Below, one piece after another: positions 36,416-46,315 of a DNA stretch of 64,000 bases. The DNA comes from an uncultured Chloroflexales bacterium (GTDB taxonomy: Bacteria; Chloroflexota; Chloroflexia; Chloroflexales; Chloroflexaceae). The position numbers were made by a program, and so were the translations under genes. The notes under the pieces are model-generated. The model made no database searches. It had not been told where the DNA came from and saw only the letters and a program-made list of their open reading frames with translations. Every line of letters begins with the position of its first letter. Within the stretch, counting starts at the first letter, position 1. The DNA lies in the NCBI GenBank assembly GCA_937918935.1, contig CAKZSI010000049.1, positions 1-64,000 on the forward strand, read 5' to 3'.

Positions 36416-37357
36416 ATGCAGAAACAATCCGCCCACGAGGTTAGCGCGCCCGCGCCAGCGCTGCCCCTGCCCCTCCTGATCGGCGCGGCTATCGCCCTGC
36501 TGGGAAGCCTGGTCATTGCCGTCCCCGGAGACCCCGAGTGGTGGAAGGTTATCGTCCTGGGGGTGGTTCAGGGGATCACCGAATGGCTGCCGATCTCCTC
36601 CACCGGCCACCTGCTGATCGTCTCGGATTTGCTCGGGTATAGTGGCAGCATCGGGGGTACCTTCGAGATTTTCATCCAGTTCGGCACGGTGCTGTCGGTG
36701 ATGGCATTCTACGCCGGGGATCTCCTGGCCCAGGGGCGCGCCCTGCTGGGGCGGGGCACGCACGACGAGGCGCTGATGGCGCGCCGTCTGTGGATCGGGG
36801 TGTTCATCGCAGCCCTGCCCGCCGCACTCATTGGCATCGTCTTCCGCGACTTCATCAAGGCCGTGCTCTTTGAGACGCCCCAGGTTATCGCCGGGGCGTT
36901 GATCGTGGGTGGAGTCATCTTTCTCATCATCGAGCGCTTTCCGCTCCGCACCCCGCGCACCCACGACCCGGGGCGCGTTACGCCCTGGCAGGCCCTGGGG
37001 GTTGGCATTGCCCAGGTCTTTGCGCTTATCCCAGGGATGTCGCGCTCCGGCTCGTCAATCGTCGGTGGGTTGCTGGCCGGTCTCGACCGGCGCACCGCGA
37101 CGGCCTTTTCGTTCTACCTCTCGATCCCTGTTCTCGGGGCGGCAACCTTTGTGGACCTGATCGGCAGCCTGGACCAGGTGCAGGCCGGCGACTGGGGCCG
37201 CCTGCTGCTGGGCACGGTGGTGGCGATGATCGTCGGCTACGCGGCGATTGGCTGGCTGTTGCGCTACGTCGCGCGCCACACCTTTGTTGCCTTCGGCATC
37301 TACCGCATCCTGATCGGGCTGCTCATTCTGTGGCTGGCTGCCGTGGGTATGCTGTAG
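36416..37357 (+). CDS. uppP: Undecaprenyl-diphosphatase UppP (BacA)
   Basis: A 313-residue integral membrane enzyme that recycles undecaprenyl pyrophosphate to the monophosphate carrier for peptidoglycan and polysaccharide synthesis. Diagnostic motifs are VVQGITEWLPISSTGHLLI near residue 45 and LIPGMSRSGSSIVGGLLAGLDRRTA in the second half. Eight or so helices are predicted. An N-terminal extension of about 35 residues (MQKQSAHEVSAPAPALPLPLL) precedes the usual start. The ATG at 36416 lacks a strong ribosome site. Confidence 0.94.
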   Translation: MQKQSAHEVSAPAPALPLPLLIGAAIALLGSLVIAVPGDPEWWKVIVLGVVQGITEWLPISSTGHLLIVSDLLGYSGSIGGTFEIFIQFGTVLSVMAFYAGDLLAQGRALLGRGTHDEALMARRLWIGVFIAALPAALIGIVFRDFIKAVLFETPQVIAGALIVGGVIFLIIERFPLRTPRTHDPGRVTPWQALGVGIAQVFALIPGMSRSGSSIVGGLLAGLDRRTATAFSFYLSIPVLGAATFVDLIGSLDQVQAGDWGRLLLGTVVAMIVGYAAIGWLLRYVARHTFVAFGIYRILIGLLILWLAAVGML

Positions 37358-37573
37358 GGCCTTCCAGCCGGTACAGGCGGGGAACCCGGCCTCTCCGGGC
37401 AAAAAGCCCCCGGGCGGGCGCTGGCGGCCCCGCGCCGGTTGCAGGCAGGCGGGGCAACCAGGGTTCCCCGCGCCCCTCCTGGGAAGGCCGGGACCCTGGC
37501 CTTCCCTCCCCCTGGTCCATAAGCGAGCGCCTGGGACCCTATGCGGACGGTAGAAGGCGGCGCAACCCGGTTT

Positions 37574-39688
37574 CTAAGCCTCGGTAAGTTCCAGCATCTC
37601 CTGGGCCTGAATGGCGGTGATCGCCACGGTGTTGACAATGTCCTCCACGCTGCACCCACGGCTCAGGTCATTGACCGGCTTGTTCAGCCCCTGAAGCACC
37701 GGACCCACCGCGATTGACCCCGTTTCACGCTGTACGGCTTTGTAGGTGTTGTTGCCGGTGTTGAGATCGGGAAAGATCAGCACCGTGGCCCGTCCCGCGA
37801 CCCGGGAAGCGGGCATCTTGGTGCGGGCGACGGTTTCGTCCACGGCGGCATCGTACTGCAGCGGTCCCTCCAGCAACAGATCGGGGCGGCGGGCCCGGGC
37901 CAGTTGGGTCGCCTTTCGCACCCGCTCCACCTCCTCGCCCTCACCCGACTCGCCCGTCGAGTAGGAGAGCATAGCCACCCGCGGCTCGATGCCGAACAGT
38001 TTTGCCGTATCTGCCGAGGCGATCGCGATATCGGCCAGTTGCTCGGCAGTGGGCCGGGGATTGATCGCACAATCCCCGTAGACCAGCACCCGATCCTCCA
38101 GACACATAAAGAACACCGAGGACACGATCGAGATCCCCGGGCGCGTCTTGATGATCTGCAGCGCAGGGCGAATGGTATGGGCCGTGGTGTGCGCTGCGCC
38201 CGAGACCATCCCGTCGGCATCGCCCATGTGGACCATCATGGTGCCGTAGTAGGAGACATCGAGCATCAGGTCGCGCGCGAGGTCCCGGGTCATACCACGG
38301 TGCCGGCGCAAGTGGTAGAGTTCGTCGGCGTAGGCGTCGAAGCGCGGTGAGGTGGCCGGGTCAATGATCTCGACCTGATCGAGATCCAGGTCAATCCCCA
38401 GACGGCTGACCATGGCGCGGATCTCCTGCGGGTTGCCGAGGAGGATCAGGTCGGCGATGCCTTCACGCACCAGAATGTCACCGGCGCGCAGGATGCGCTC
38501 CTCGTTACCCTCGGGCAAGACGATGCGCCGACGGTTGGCGCGGGCCTGCCGGGTCAGGTTGAAGAGGAAGAGCCGGGGCGAAACACCGCGCGGCTCGATG
38601 GTGCCGTAACGCTGTTCGAGCGCGGCCCCGTCAATATAGCGTGCGCAGAGTTGCAGCCCCGCTTCGATCTTCACTGGCGTGTCGGTGGTGATGTAGGACT
38701 TCACGCGGAACAGTTCGGTGGCCGTCTCGTAGGTGTCGCTGGTCACCGCGATCACCGGGGGGATCTCGCCCACCCCATCGAGCAGGCGCATCAGGGCCGC
38801 CGAGGGCCGCTGTCCGGCCGTCAACACGATCCCGGCCAGCGAGGGGTAGTTCGCCGAGTGGTGGGCCAGCACCGCGCTCAGGAGCACATCACCGCGATCG
38901 CCCGGCGTGACCAGCAAGGCATGGTCGCTAAGGCGCTCCAGGTAATGCTCCATCTGCATGGCCACGATCATCACCCGGCGGGCCTGGCGGTCGAACTGCT
39001 CGCGGCCGTAGAGCACCTCGGCGTTGAGCTGCTCGACCACCTCGCGCACGGTCGGGCTGCCCAGCACGACATCGGTGGGCAGGACCACCAGTTGATCAGG
39101 GGGAAGGCTCAGATCCCGGGCAAGCGATGCGCGCAGCGTATCAAGGCGTTCGGGCTCGACCTTGTTCACCACCAGCGCCACCACCGGACAGCCGCGGGCG
39201 CGAAAGGCATCGTGGGCCTGCCGCAGAATGCCAGCAAGCTCCTCGTCGCTACGACCCTGACCGCTCGTCAGCAGGATGACCGGACTGTCGAGGCTGCGGG
39301 CAATTTCGACATTCAGGTTGAACTCAAACTGGGGGGCATCGTGGTGGCCGTCGGAGCCCATGCAATAGACAAAATCATAGCGCCCGGCCAGGCGCTGATA
39401 GGCGGCGATGATGCGATTGAGGATCTCGTCGTAGCGATTATGGGCCAGCAAGGCGTCAGTCGCCGAAGCGGTAAGGGCATAAGTTTCGCCATAGACCTGA
39501 TCAAGGCGAAAGTGGCCCAGGAGCAGATCAATGGTCTTGTCGGGCCGGGTAATGGCCTCATCGCGAATCACCGGGCGAAAGATCGCCACGCACCGTGTCT
39601 TCCGCAGCACGTAATCGAGGATCCCGAGTGAAAGCAGCGAGGTTCCGGCGTGGCGTTCCAGGGGAACGAGGTACAGCGAGCGTGCCAT
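37574..39688 (-). CDS. pta: Phosphate acetyltransferase, long form (BioD-like/DRTGG/PTA)
   Basis: A 704-residue long-form phosphotransacetylase that interconverts acetyl-CoA and acetyl phosphate. The N-terminal ~220 residues are a BioD-like P-loop domain without an intact Walker lysine (VPLERHAGTSLLSLGILDYV). The middle ~110 residues are a DRTGG-type regulatory domain. The C-terminal ~330 residues are the PTA_PTB catalytic domain: NRRRIVLPEGNEERILRAGDIL, DGMVSGAAHTTAHTIRPALQII, FFMCLEDRVLVYGDCAINPRPTAEQLADIA and RATVLIFPDLNTGNNTYKAVQRE. No acetate kinase gene is adjacent. Cytosolic. Confidence 0.94.
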   Translation of the reverse strand: MARSLYLVPLERHAGTSLLSLGILDYVLRKTRCVAIFRPVIRDEAITRPDKTIDLLLGHFRLDQVYGETYALTASATDALLAHNRYDEILNRIIAAYQRLAGRYDFVYCMGSDGHHDAPQFEFNLNVEIARSLDSPVILLTSGQGRSDEELAGILRQAHDAFRARGCPVVALVVNKVEPERLDTLRASLARDLSLPPDQLVVLPTDVVLGSPTVREVVEQLNAEVLYGREQFDRQARRVMIVAMQMEHYLERLSDHALLVTPGDRGDVLLSAVLAHHSANYPSLAGIVLTAGQRPSAALMRLLDGVGEIPPVIAVTSDTYETATELFRVKSYITTDTPVKIEAGLQLCARYIDGAALEQRYGTIEPRGVSPRLFLFNLTRQARANRRRIVLPEGNEERILRAGDILVREGIADLILLGNPQEIRAMVSRLGIDLDLDQVEIIDPATSPRFDAYADELYHLRRHRGMTRDLARDLMLDVSYYGTMMVHMGDADGMVSGAAHTTAHTIRPALQIIKTRPGISIVSSVFFMCLEDRVLVYGDCAINPRPTAEQLADIAIASADTAKLFGIEPRVAMLSYSTGESGEGEEVERVRKATQLARARRPDLLLEGPLQYDAAVDETVARTKMPASRVAGRATVLIFPDLNTGNNTYKAVQRETGSIAVGPVLQGLNKPVNDLSRGCSVEDIVNTVAITAIQAQEMLELTEA

Positions 39689-39744
39689 GCGTGTTCCTCA
39701 CGTATGTTCATGCGGCTGCGCCGCCCAACATCAAGAGTGTTTTC

Positions 39745-39767
39745 GTGGGAGGGCCACGCCCTTCCAC
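39745..39767. repeat. Family-A palindrome upstream of pta
   Basis: GTGGGAGGGC-CAC-GCCCTTCCAC with one mismatch, preceded by AAGAGTGTTTT. The same lead-in precedes the copy near 52707. Confidence 0.6.
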
Positions 39768-39934
39768 ACCCTCCCAGGTATGATTGTAGCTTCCCGAGTC
39801 ACAAGGGAGCGCGGACCCGGAGCTTGTGCAAAGGGACAGGCCCCCAACCCCGATGGTTGGGAGGTTTTAGCGGCGCAGCCATCAAAACCACGTAAAACAA
39901 CCTCCGGGGCGCCTACGCCATCCTGGACCCAATA

Positions 39935-40130
39935 CTTTTCAAATAAGACAAGGCTTACGGCAAGGCCCCCCTCCCAGCCCCCCCGCCGGGGGGAGGAGCG
40001 GGGCAGCATGCGGCGGGGCAGGCGCTCGTGCGCCGTCGGGATGCTTCCGAACCGCTCCAACGGGGAGCGGCGCTGGAAGCCCTCCCCCGTTGGGGAGGGT
40101 TGGGAGGGGGCAACGCGCTTATTTGAAAAG
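39935..40130. mobile_element. 196-bp MITE-like element
   Basis: CTTTTCAAATAAG at 39935-39947 is perfectly inverted at 40118-40130 (13 bp). Inside, GGCCCCCCTCCCAGCC-type and GGGTTGGGAGGGGG-type tracts are also mutually complementary, so the whole unit could fold on itself. No coding capacity and no clear target duplication were seen. It occupies the 578-bp gap between pta and the next gene; the rest of that gap (39689-39934 and 40131-40266) shows no gene. Confidence 0.55.
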
Positions 40131-40266
40131 GACCCTGCTGTGGGAGATGGACTTTACTCAAGCCCTGGGGGCGGGCCATCCTGGGGTGCGAAATCCGTTG
40201 CAAATCTCGTTATATAAGGAGCCCCCGGGTCGGTTCTCAACGCACGAGCAACAAAAGGAGAAGCTG

Positions 40267-42444
40267 ATGTACGCACGTCCAAGCCGTCTGCCGTTGCGCC
40301 TGATGCTGCTGACACTAATGTTCAGCATAGCTCTCACCGGTGCCTGGACCGCCCGTTCCGCTCCGCCCGTCTTCGTAACCGCGAACAATATCGTCCTTCA
40401 GCAGGGAAATACGCTGCCGATCTTCCCCCTGAGCGCGCCGCAGGTGACCGATGACACGACGCGGGCGCTGGCCCAACGTTTCAGCGGCATTTACAATCGC
40501 CAACCGATCGCTTCGGACACGTATCTTGGCGCGGCACGCTATACGGTTCCATTCACCGACACGCGTTCGCTGCTGGTGCGCTACGGGGCTACGGGCGGCT
40601 ACTACGCGACGAATCTAGGCGAACTCGGTCGCGAGAGCGTACGCGGGGCCATTGACCGGGCGCAGGCACAACGTCTGGCATGCCTGTTCCTCCGCAATAA
40701 CGGCTTTATGGACGCCCGAGGCAGGTTGCTGCTGGACCCGCAGAACCCGCAGGGGGTGCTTACCCCCAACCCCCAGGGCTGCGATTTCAACCCCGATCCG
40801 CAGAACCCGCTCTACCCGACGAGCCTGATCCGCACCGCCACGGTCTCCGCGAACACCCCCGGCGCGGCCCCGACTGAGCAGGACGTCGGCGTGGTGGTAC
40901 GGGTGCCGATGAGCCTGCCGGTGCAGTTTGGCCAGCGGTCCGACTTGCCCCTCGGGGGGCCGGGCGGGCACCTTTCGCTGCTCTTTACCACTACGGACCT
41001 CGACAATGGCCCCACGCTCGACGACGCCGTACCGGGCCTGGCGGGGGTAGCGATGCCCTTCTTCGGACGCCAGCTCGGCCAGCCACGCAACGTTCCCATC
41101 GCCGACCCCAACGCCATCCGCAATCAGGTCGAGCAGCAGGTGCGCGCTTCGTTCCCCGGCGCTACCGGGGTGAACGTGCCTCAACCGGAGCTGTCCTACT
41201 ATGTGCTCGACGCCGCAGTCGAGCAGCGGGCGCTGGAGCCGGTGCTGGAGTTTCAGGGCATCGAGGTTACCGTCGGTGGCGAGACGGTGATCCTGCGCGA
41301 CATCGTAGCGCCGCTGGCCCGGTCGGGGGCGGGAGGCTTTGGCCCGGCGGTGAGCATCACCAACCCGGCCAACGGCTCGCCCTTCAACCCCGGGGCAGAA
41401 GTGCTCCTGCGCGGCGAGATCAGCGACGGCGCGGCGCCCTACAGGGTCGAATGGCTCACCGGCGACGGCGTAACTCTGGCCTCCGCCACAACCGTGACCA
41501 GCCCCGGTACGGTTGAACTGCGTACCCGCGACCTGCCCGCAGCGGGCCGTGACGGCGCACCCACCCCGGTGACGGTGGTGCTGCGCGTGACCGACAACGA
41601 GGGCGCGGTGCGGGAGGCGCAGATCAGCCTGCGGCCCGCCGTAGCGCCTACACTCTACCTGCCACTGATCATCCGCGAGCGGAGCGGCGCGCCCGCAACC
41701 GCTGAAGCCATCCTGGAGCAGGTCGGCTACGGTTTCGGCGTCGAAGCCAACTGGGACTATCCGCCAGCCGGTACGGGTGGCAGCGACCTGCCGGGGGTAA
41801 TCCCCGACGCGAACGGCTTCCGCAGCGGGATGCTCGGCTATGGCTACAGCCAGCGCTTCTACTGGACCAACAGCGCCGCCTGGGAGCGCGACTGGCGGGA
41901 TTGCGGTCTGGGGGGAATTGACTGCACCCTGGGCGTGGACCGGGCCGACTTTGTGTACTACGCCGGTCACGGTGGGCCGGCCGGTCTGAGCCTGGCCTCG
42001 AACAAAGACAGCACCTGGGCCAGCGCCACTAACGCCCGCTTCAACAGTGCCCGCTGGGTCGGCTTCGCCTCCTGCCAGACGCTACGGGTGCAAGGCTATA
42101 CCACGGGCAACGAACCGATCCGCAAGTGGTTCAACTCGTTCCAGGGGGCGCACATGTTGCTGGGCTTCAACAGTAACATGCGAGACGTGGCCTTCGGCGG
42201 GCGCCTGGTAGAAAACATGCGTATGCCGAGCTTCCTGGGAATCGACTTCCCCTGGGCCCAGCCGACCATCGCCCAGGCCTGGATCAAGACCTCCTTCGAA
42301 CTGAACGCCGGCAAGATCGCCTACATCTATGCGCGTAGCAGCACGGTCAACCCTGTCACCGACCGGCTCCCCAAACCGGGGCAGGCCATGCCGCCCCGCC
42401 CATTGCCGGTAAGCTCGTATCACTGGGTGTGGGAGACATTCTAG
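40267..42444 (+). CDS. Secreted DUF6345-like protein with possible His/Cys dyad
   Basis: A 725-residue exported protein. The ATG at 40267 has AAAGGAG 6 nt upstream. The signal peptide is RLPLRLMLLTLMFSIALTGAWTARSAPP. The middle contains an Ig-like domain (ITNPANGSPFNPGAEVLLRGEISDGAAPYRVEW, residues ~355-455), then LYLPLIIRE. The C-terminal ~240 residues resemble DUF6345, with DFVYYAGHGG (His568) and WVGFASCQTL (Cys603), followed by MLLGFNSNMRD. A His in a GHG turn followed by Cys at the end of a strand is the layout of clan CD (caspase/gingipain-like) peptidases. That activity is inference. Probably cell-surface. Confidence 0.65.
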   Translation: MYARPSRLPLRLMLLTLMFSIALTGAWTARSAPPVFVTANNIVLQQGNTLPIFPLSAPQVTDDTTRALAQRFSGIYNRQPIASDTYLGAARYTVPFTDTRSLLVRYGATGGYYATNLGELGRESVRGAIDRAQAQRLACLFLRNNGFMDARGRLLLDPQNPQGVLTPNPQGCDFNPDPQNPLYPTSLIRTATVSANTPGAAPTEQDVGVVVRVPMSLPVQFGQRSDLPLGGPGGHLSLLFTTTDLDNGPTLDDAVPGLAGVAMPFFGRQLGQPRNVPIADPNAIRNQVEQQVRASFPGATGVNVPQPELSYYVLDAAVEQRALEPVLEFQGIEVTVGGETVILRDIVAPLARSGAGGFGPAVSITNPANGSPFNPGAEVLLRGEISDGAAPYRVEWLTGDGVTLASATTVTSPGTVELRTRDLPAAGRDGAPTPVTVVLRVTDNEGAVREAQISLRPAVAPTLYLPLIIRERSGAPATAEAILEQVGYGFGVEANWDYPPAGTGGSDLPGVIPDANGFRSGMLGYGYSQRFYWTNSAAWERDWRDCGLGGIDCTLGVDRADFVYYAGHGGPAGLSLASNKDSTWASATNARFNSARWVGFASCQTLRVQGYTTGNEPIRKWFNSFQGAHMLLGFNSNMRDVAFGGRLVENMRMPSFLGIDFPWAQPTIAQAWIKTSFELNAGKIAYIYARSSTVNPVTDRLPKPGQAMPPRPLPVSSYHWVWETF

Positions 42445-42451
42445 GTGAGGG

Positions 42452-42474
42452 GCGGGGAAACCGGGTTTCCCCGC
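42452..42474. terminator. Family-B hairpin between convergent genes
   Basis: Perfect GCGGGGAAACC-G-GGTTTCCCCGC (11-bp arms), 8 bp after the stop of the secreted protein and in the convergent gap before mfd. No T-run. Confidence 0.45.
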
Positions 42475-42563
42475 GTCCCTGCCCCGGGGAGTACGCTCGG
42501 CTCCTTCCCCCCGCCGGGGGGAGGCTGGGAGGATGGGCAGCAATGCAAGGGTTCACGGACCAT

Positions 42564-45500
42564 TCATGCGGCCAGGGCCTCGAGCACGCCGATGAGCTTT
42601 TCGCTCCAGGCGCCGTCGAGGGTGCGCCGGTCGAGGCGCACGAATTGCGGGCCGACCTTGACCGCATGGTCGCGCAGGAAGCGCCGGCGCAGACGCTCGC
42701 GCCGGGCGCTCTCGAGCACCGGCAGGCGAATGACAAACTCGTCACCCGAGGCGACGACCGAACTGACGCCTGCCTGAAGGGCCAGGGCCTTGATGTGCAG
42801 CCAGGTAAGCAGGTGCAGGGCCGCCTCCGGGGGCTTGCCGAAACGGTCCTGCAACTCCTGGCGCAACGCGCGCACCTCCTCCACCGTCTGCGCCTCGGTC
42901 ATGCGCTGGTACATCGCCACCCGCAGCACGGGGTCGGCAATGTAGTCTTCGGGCAGATAGGCCGTCAGCGGCAGATCCAGGGTGACGAGCGGCGAGACCA
43001 GTACCTTCTCGCTGATGATCAATTTGCTGGCGGCTTCACTCAGGCTGATCTGGGGCGTGGCTTCCCCGGATGGCGGCGCGGCACGGTCAACGCTGGCCTT
43101 GAGTTGCCGCACGGCCTGTTCTAGCAGCCGCGAGTAGAGATCAAAGCCCACGGCGGCGATGTGGCCGCTCTGTTCTGCGCCCAGGAGGTTGCCCGCGCCC
43201 CGGATCTCCAGATCGCGCATAGCGACGCGGAAGCCTGCGCCGAGTTCGGCGGCCTCCTGGATAGCCTCCAGGCGCGCCTGGGCCTCCTGGGTCATCGGTT
43301 TCTCCTGGCGGTAGAGCAGGTAGGCATAGGCGCGGTTGGCGCTGCGACCAACCCGCCCGCGCAACTGGTAGAGTTGCGCCAGGCCGTAGTTGGTGGCATC
43401 GTCGATAATGATCGTATTGGCGTTGGGCACGTCCAGCCCGCTCTCAATAATGGTGGTACAGACCAGCACATCGTAGCGCCCGTCGAAAAAATCAAGCATC
43501 ACTCGCTCCAGTTCGCGCTCGTCGAGTTGCCCGTGCCCCACGGCGATGCGCGCCTCGGGAACCAGGTTCTGGAGGCGGTTGGCGACGTGGTAGATGCTCT
43601 GCACCCGATTGTGGACGAAGTAGACCTGACCGTCGCGTTCCAGTTCCCGATTGATGGCCTCACGCACCAGTTCTTCGTTGTAGGGCGCCACATAGGTCTT
43701 GATCGGCAGGCGGTCCTCAGGAGGGGTATCAATCACGCTCAGGTCGCGAATGCCGGCCATGGCCATGTGCAGGGTGCGTGGGATGGGGGTGGCAGTGAGG
43801 GTCAACACGTCAACCTCGGCGCGCAGGCGCTTGAGACGCTCCTTGTGACGCACGCCGAAACGCTGCTCCTCGTCAACCACGACCAGCCCCAGGTCCTTGA
43901 ACTGCACATCGTTGGAGAGGAGGCGGTGGGTGCCGATGACGATATCCACCTGGCCGCGGGCAAGAGCGGCGATGATGGCGTCCTGTTCTTTAGGCTGGCG
44001 GAAGCGCGAGAGCATTTCGACCCGCACCGGGAAGGCGGCCATGCGTTTACGGAAGGTGTCGTAGTGCTGCTGGGCCAGCACAGTGGTGGGCACCAGCACG
44101 GCCACCTGTTTGCCGTCCTGCACAGCCTTGAAGGCGGCACGGAGGGCCACCTCGGTCTTGCCAAAGCCCACATCGCCGCAGATCAGGCGGTCCATCGGCA
44201 CGGGTTGTTCCATGTCGCGTTTCACCTCGCCGATAGCGCGGAGCTGATCCTCGGTTTCCAGGTAAGGGAAGGCATCTTCCAGTTCACGCTGCCAGTCATT
44301 GTCGGGGCCATAGGGATGGCCCTGCTTCATCTGGCGCTGAGCGTAGATGGTCAGCAATTCCTCAGCCAGGTCCTGCACCGCGGCGCGGGCCTTGCGCTTG
44401 GCCCGTTCCCAATCCTGCGTGCCCAGGCGCGTGAGCGTAGGCGCGGCGTCGCCAGCGCCAATGTAGCGGGTGACGCGATCCACCTGGTCCACCGGCACGT
44501 AGATCTTATCGTCGCCGGCATAGCACAGCACCAGATACTCGCGCTCGATCTCGCCGACGACGCGACGGATGAGGCCCTCGAAGCGGGCAATGCCGTGTTC
44601 GATGTGAACCACATAGTCGCCCGGCTTGAGACCACGCACGAAGGCGGCCCGTTCCTCGGCGGAAGTGCCGCGTTTGCGCCGCTCGCTGAGGGGACGGCGC
44701 TGGCGAATGCCAAAGATCTCGCTATCGGTGTAGAGGGTCAGATTAAGGGCGGGGAGGCGCCAGCCGCCCTCCAGGGCGCTGTGGGCCACGGCGAAGCGTG
44801 TCCGGGCCGCCCCGGCATCGGCGCCGGTGTTCTGGAAGGCCTCCTCGACCAGTTCCTGGAGCCGGGCAGCCTGGCTGGTAACGGCCAGCACCCGCTCGCC
44901 ACGCTCCAGGCGAGTAACGATGTCGTGGACCAGGCGGCGGAACTGGCCGCCGAACAGTTCGGGGGCCTCGAAACGCAGATCACCGAGGGGGAGCGACTCA
45001 TCCACACTGCCCGCATCGGGCGCCTCGGAACCGCTGAGGTCGACCAGCGCGCCGCGGACGGAGGGCGCGCCGGGGTCGAAGAGTTCCTCCCAGAGGAAGT
45101 AGGGCCGGGGAACATCGGGCGGCAGTTCGCCAGCGTCAATCAAGCGCGTGCGCCCATGCTCGGCCTGTTCGTGAATCTCGGCGGCGTGGCGGGCCAGAAA
45201 CTGCGCCTCAGAGAGCAGGATGGCCGCGCCCTCGGGCAGATGGTCAAGCAGCGAGGCGCCCATGCCGTAGCGAAAGAACGGGGCGTAGAAGGCGCGGCCC
45301 TCGAAGCGTTCGCCCTGTTCGAGGCGTTCGAGGGCGACTTCCCACCCCAGGCGCACCTCACGGCGAAGGCCGCTGCGATCAAGGGCAGCAATGCGGGCCA
45401 CGGCCAGTTCGCGGCGCCACAGGGGGATCTCGTGAGGCGGGCCGAGCGTGACCGCTTCCAGACGGACCGCGCTGCGCTGGGTGGCGGGGTCAAAACGGCG

Positions 45501-46142
45501 GATGCTCTCCACCTCGTCGCCGAAAAAGCCAATCCGCAGCGGCAGATCGTCCGCCGGGGGCCAGACATCGAGCAGATCGCCGCGGCGGTTGACTTCGCCC
45601 GGCGCCTCCACCGTCGGGGCCATCTGGTAGCCCAGGTGCAACAACTGGCGCGTGAGGAACTCGGGGCGAAGAGTGGCGCCCAGGTCCAGGCGCAACGTTG
45701 CCTCGGCCAGTTCGTCGAGGGTCAACGTCGGCTGCATGAGCGCCTTGATCGGCGCGACAATCACCGGCGCTTCCGCCGGCGCCGCCCCGGTGCGCCAGGC
45801 AGCGAGAACCTGGAGAACGCGCAGGCGCTGGCCGATCACCTGGCTCCCGGCTGACATATGCTCGTAGGGCAGCGCGTCACTGGCGGGATAGTAGAGGGGC
45901 CGGGCCGGACCGAGCCACTGCCGGAGGTCATCGGCGGCGCGCAGGGCCACATCGGCGCTCGACAGGACGAAGAGCAGCGGTGCGCGGTGGTGGCGCGCCA
46001 GGGCCGCCGCCAGGGGCGCGCGAGTTGCCGCCGGCAGCGGCGCCAGCCGCGGTCGCGCGCTGGCCTTGCCGAGGGCGGCGGCGATGGAGGCAACGGTAGG
46101 ATGGGCAGCCAGTTCGGCGCAAAGCTCCTCAAGGGTACGCAT
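42564..46142 (-). CDS. mfd: Transcription-repair coupling factor Mfd
   Basis: A 1192-residue Mfd, full length. It displaces RNA polymerase stalled at DNA lesions and recruits UvrA. In order it has an N-terminal UvrB-like module ([27 protein letters not shown]), the CarD-like RNA polymerase-interaction domain ([23 protein letters not shown] ... [17 protein letters not shown]) and RecG-like translocase motifs. The latter include [16 protein letters not shown] (GKT near 661-663), [18 protein letters not shown] and [14 protein letters not shown]. After these come [18 protein letters not shown] and QLRGRVGRS, then the C-terminal TRCF domain. An extended -10 (TGCTATAAC) lies at 46236-46228. Confidence 0.97.
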   Translation of the reverse strand: MRTLEELCAELAAHPTVASIAAALGKASARPRLAPLPAATRAPLAAALARHHRAPLLFVLSSADVALRAADDLRQWLGPARPLYYPASDALPYEHMSAGSQVIGQRLRVLQVLAAWRTGAAPAEAPVIVAPIKALMQPTLTLDELAEATLRLDLGATLRPEFLTRQLLHLGYQMAPTVEAPGEVNRRGDLLDVWPPADDLPLRIGFFGDEVESIRRFDPATQRSAVRLEAVTLGPPHEIPLWRRELAVARIAALDRSGLRREVRLGWEVALERLEQGERFEGRAFYAPFFRYGMGASLLDHLPEGAAILLSEAQFLARHAAEIHEQAEHGRTRLIDAGELPPDVPRPYFLWEELFDPGAPSVRGALVDLSGSEAPDAGSVDESLPLGDLRFEAPELFGGQFRRLVHDIVTRLERGERVLAVTSQAARLQELVEEAFQNTGADAGAARTRFAVAHSALEGGWRLPALNLTLYTDSEIFGIRQRRPLSERRKRGTSAEERAAFVRGLKPGDYVVHIEHGIARFEGLIRRVVGEIEREYLVLCYAGDDKIYVPVDQVDRVTRYIGAGDAAPTLTRLGTQDWERAKRKARAAVQDLAEELLTIYAQRQMKQGHPYGPDNDWQRELEDAFPYLETEDQLRAIGEVKRDMEQPVPMDRLICGDVGFGKTEVALRAAFKAVQDGKQVAVLVPTTVLAQQHYDTFRKRMAAFPVRVEMLSRFRQPKEQDAIIAALARGQVDIVIGTHRLLSNDVQFKDLGLVVVDEEQRFGVRHKERLKRLRAEVDVLTLTATPIPRTLHMAMAGIRDLSVIDTPPEDRLPIKTYVAPYNEELVREAINRELERDGQVYFVHNRVQSIYHVANRLQNLVPEARIAVGHGQLDERELERVMLDFFDGRYDVLVCTTIIESGLDVPNANTIIIDDATNYGLAQLYQLRGRVGRSANRAYAYLLYRQEKPMTQEAQARLEAIQEAAELGAGFRVAMRDLEIRGAGNLLGAEQSGHIAAVGFDLYSRLLEQAVRQLKASVDRAAPPSGEATPQISLSEAASKLIISEKVLVSPLVTLDLPLTAYLPEDYIADPVLRVAMYQRMTEAQTVEEVRALRQELQDRFGKPPEAALHLLTWLHIKALALQAGVSSVVASGDEFVIRLPVLESARRERLRRRFLRDHAVKVGPQFVRLDRRTLDGAWSEKLIGVLEALAA

Positions 46143-46227
46143 GGTAACTCAAAATGAGGCTGATCGTGCCGACCAGCCCTTCAGGCGCAACTCCGGCCAG
46201 CCGGAGGCGCGGCGTGGTTCTGTTTAT

Positions 46228-46236
46228 GTTATAGCA
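46228..46236 (-). promoter_or_regulatory. Extended -10 upstream of mfd
   Basis: TGCTATAAC on the minus strand, 86 bp upstream of the mfd ATG. It differs by one base from the TGCTATAAT elements at cpaB, mutS and the receiver/HTH gene. Confidence 0.45.
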
Positions 46237-46315
46237 CAGGTGCGGGCAAACATGCACTCGGCCAGGGCTTTAGCCCGCAGCGTTCGACGATGCCGGATTA
46301 AATCTCTAACAATCA

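Noticed and set aside
43161-45854. 897-codon open frame opposite mfd
   Set aside because: It is the antisense shadow of a clear mfd gene in high-GC DNA; its translation is Gly/His/Ala-rich with no domain.
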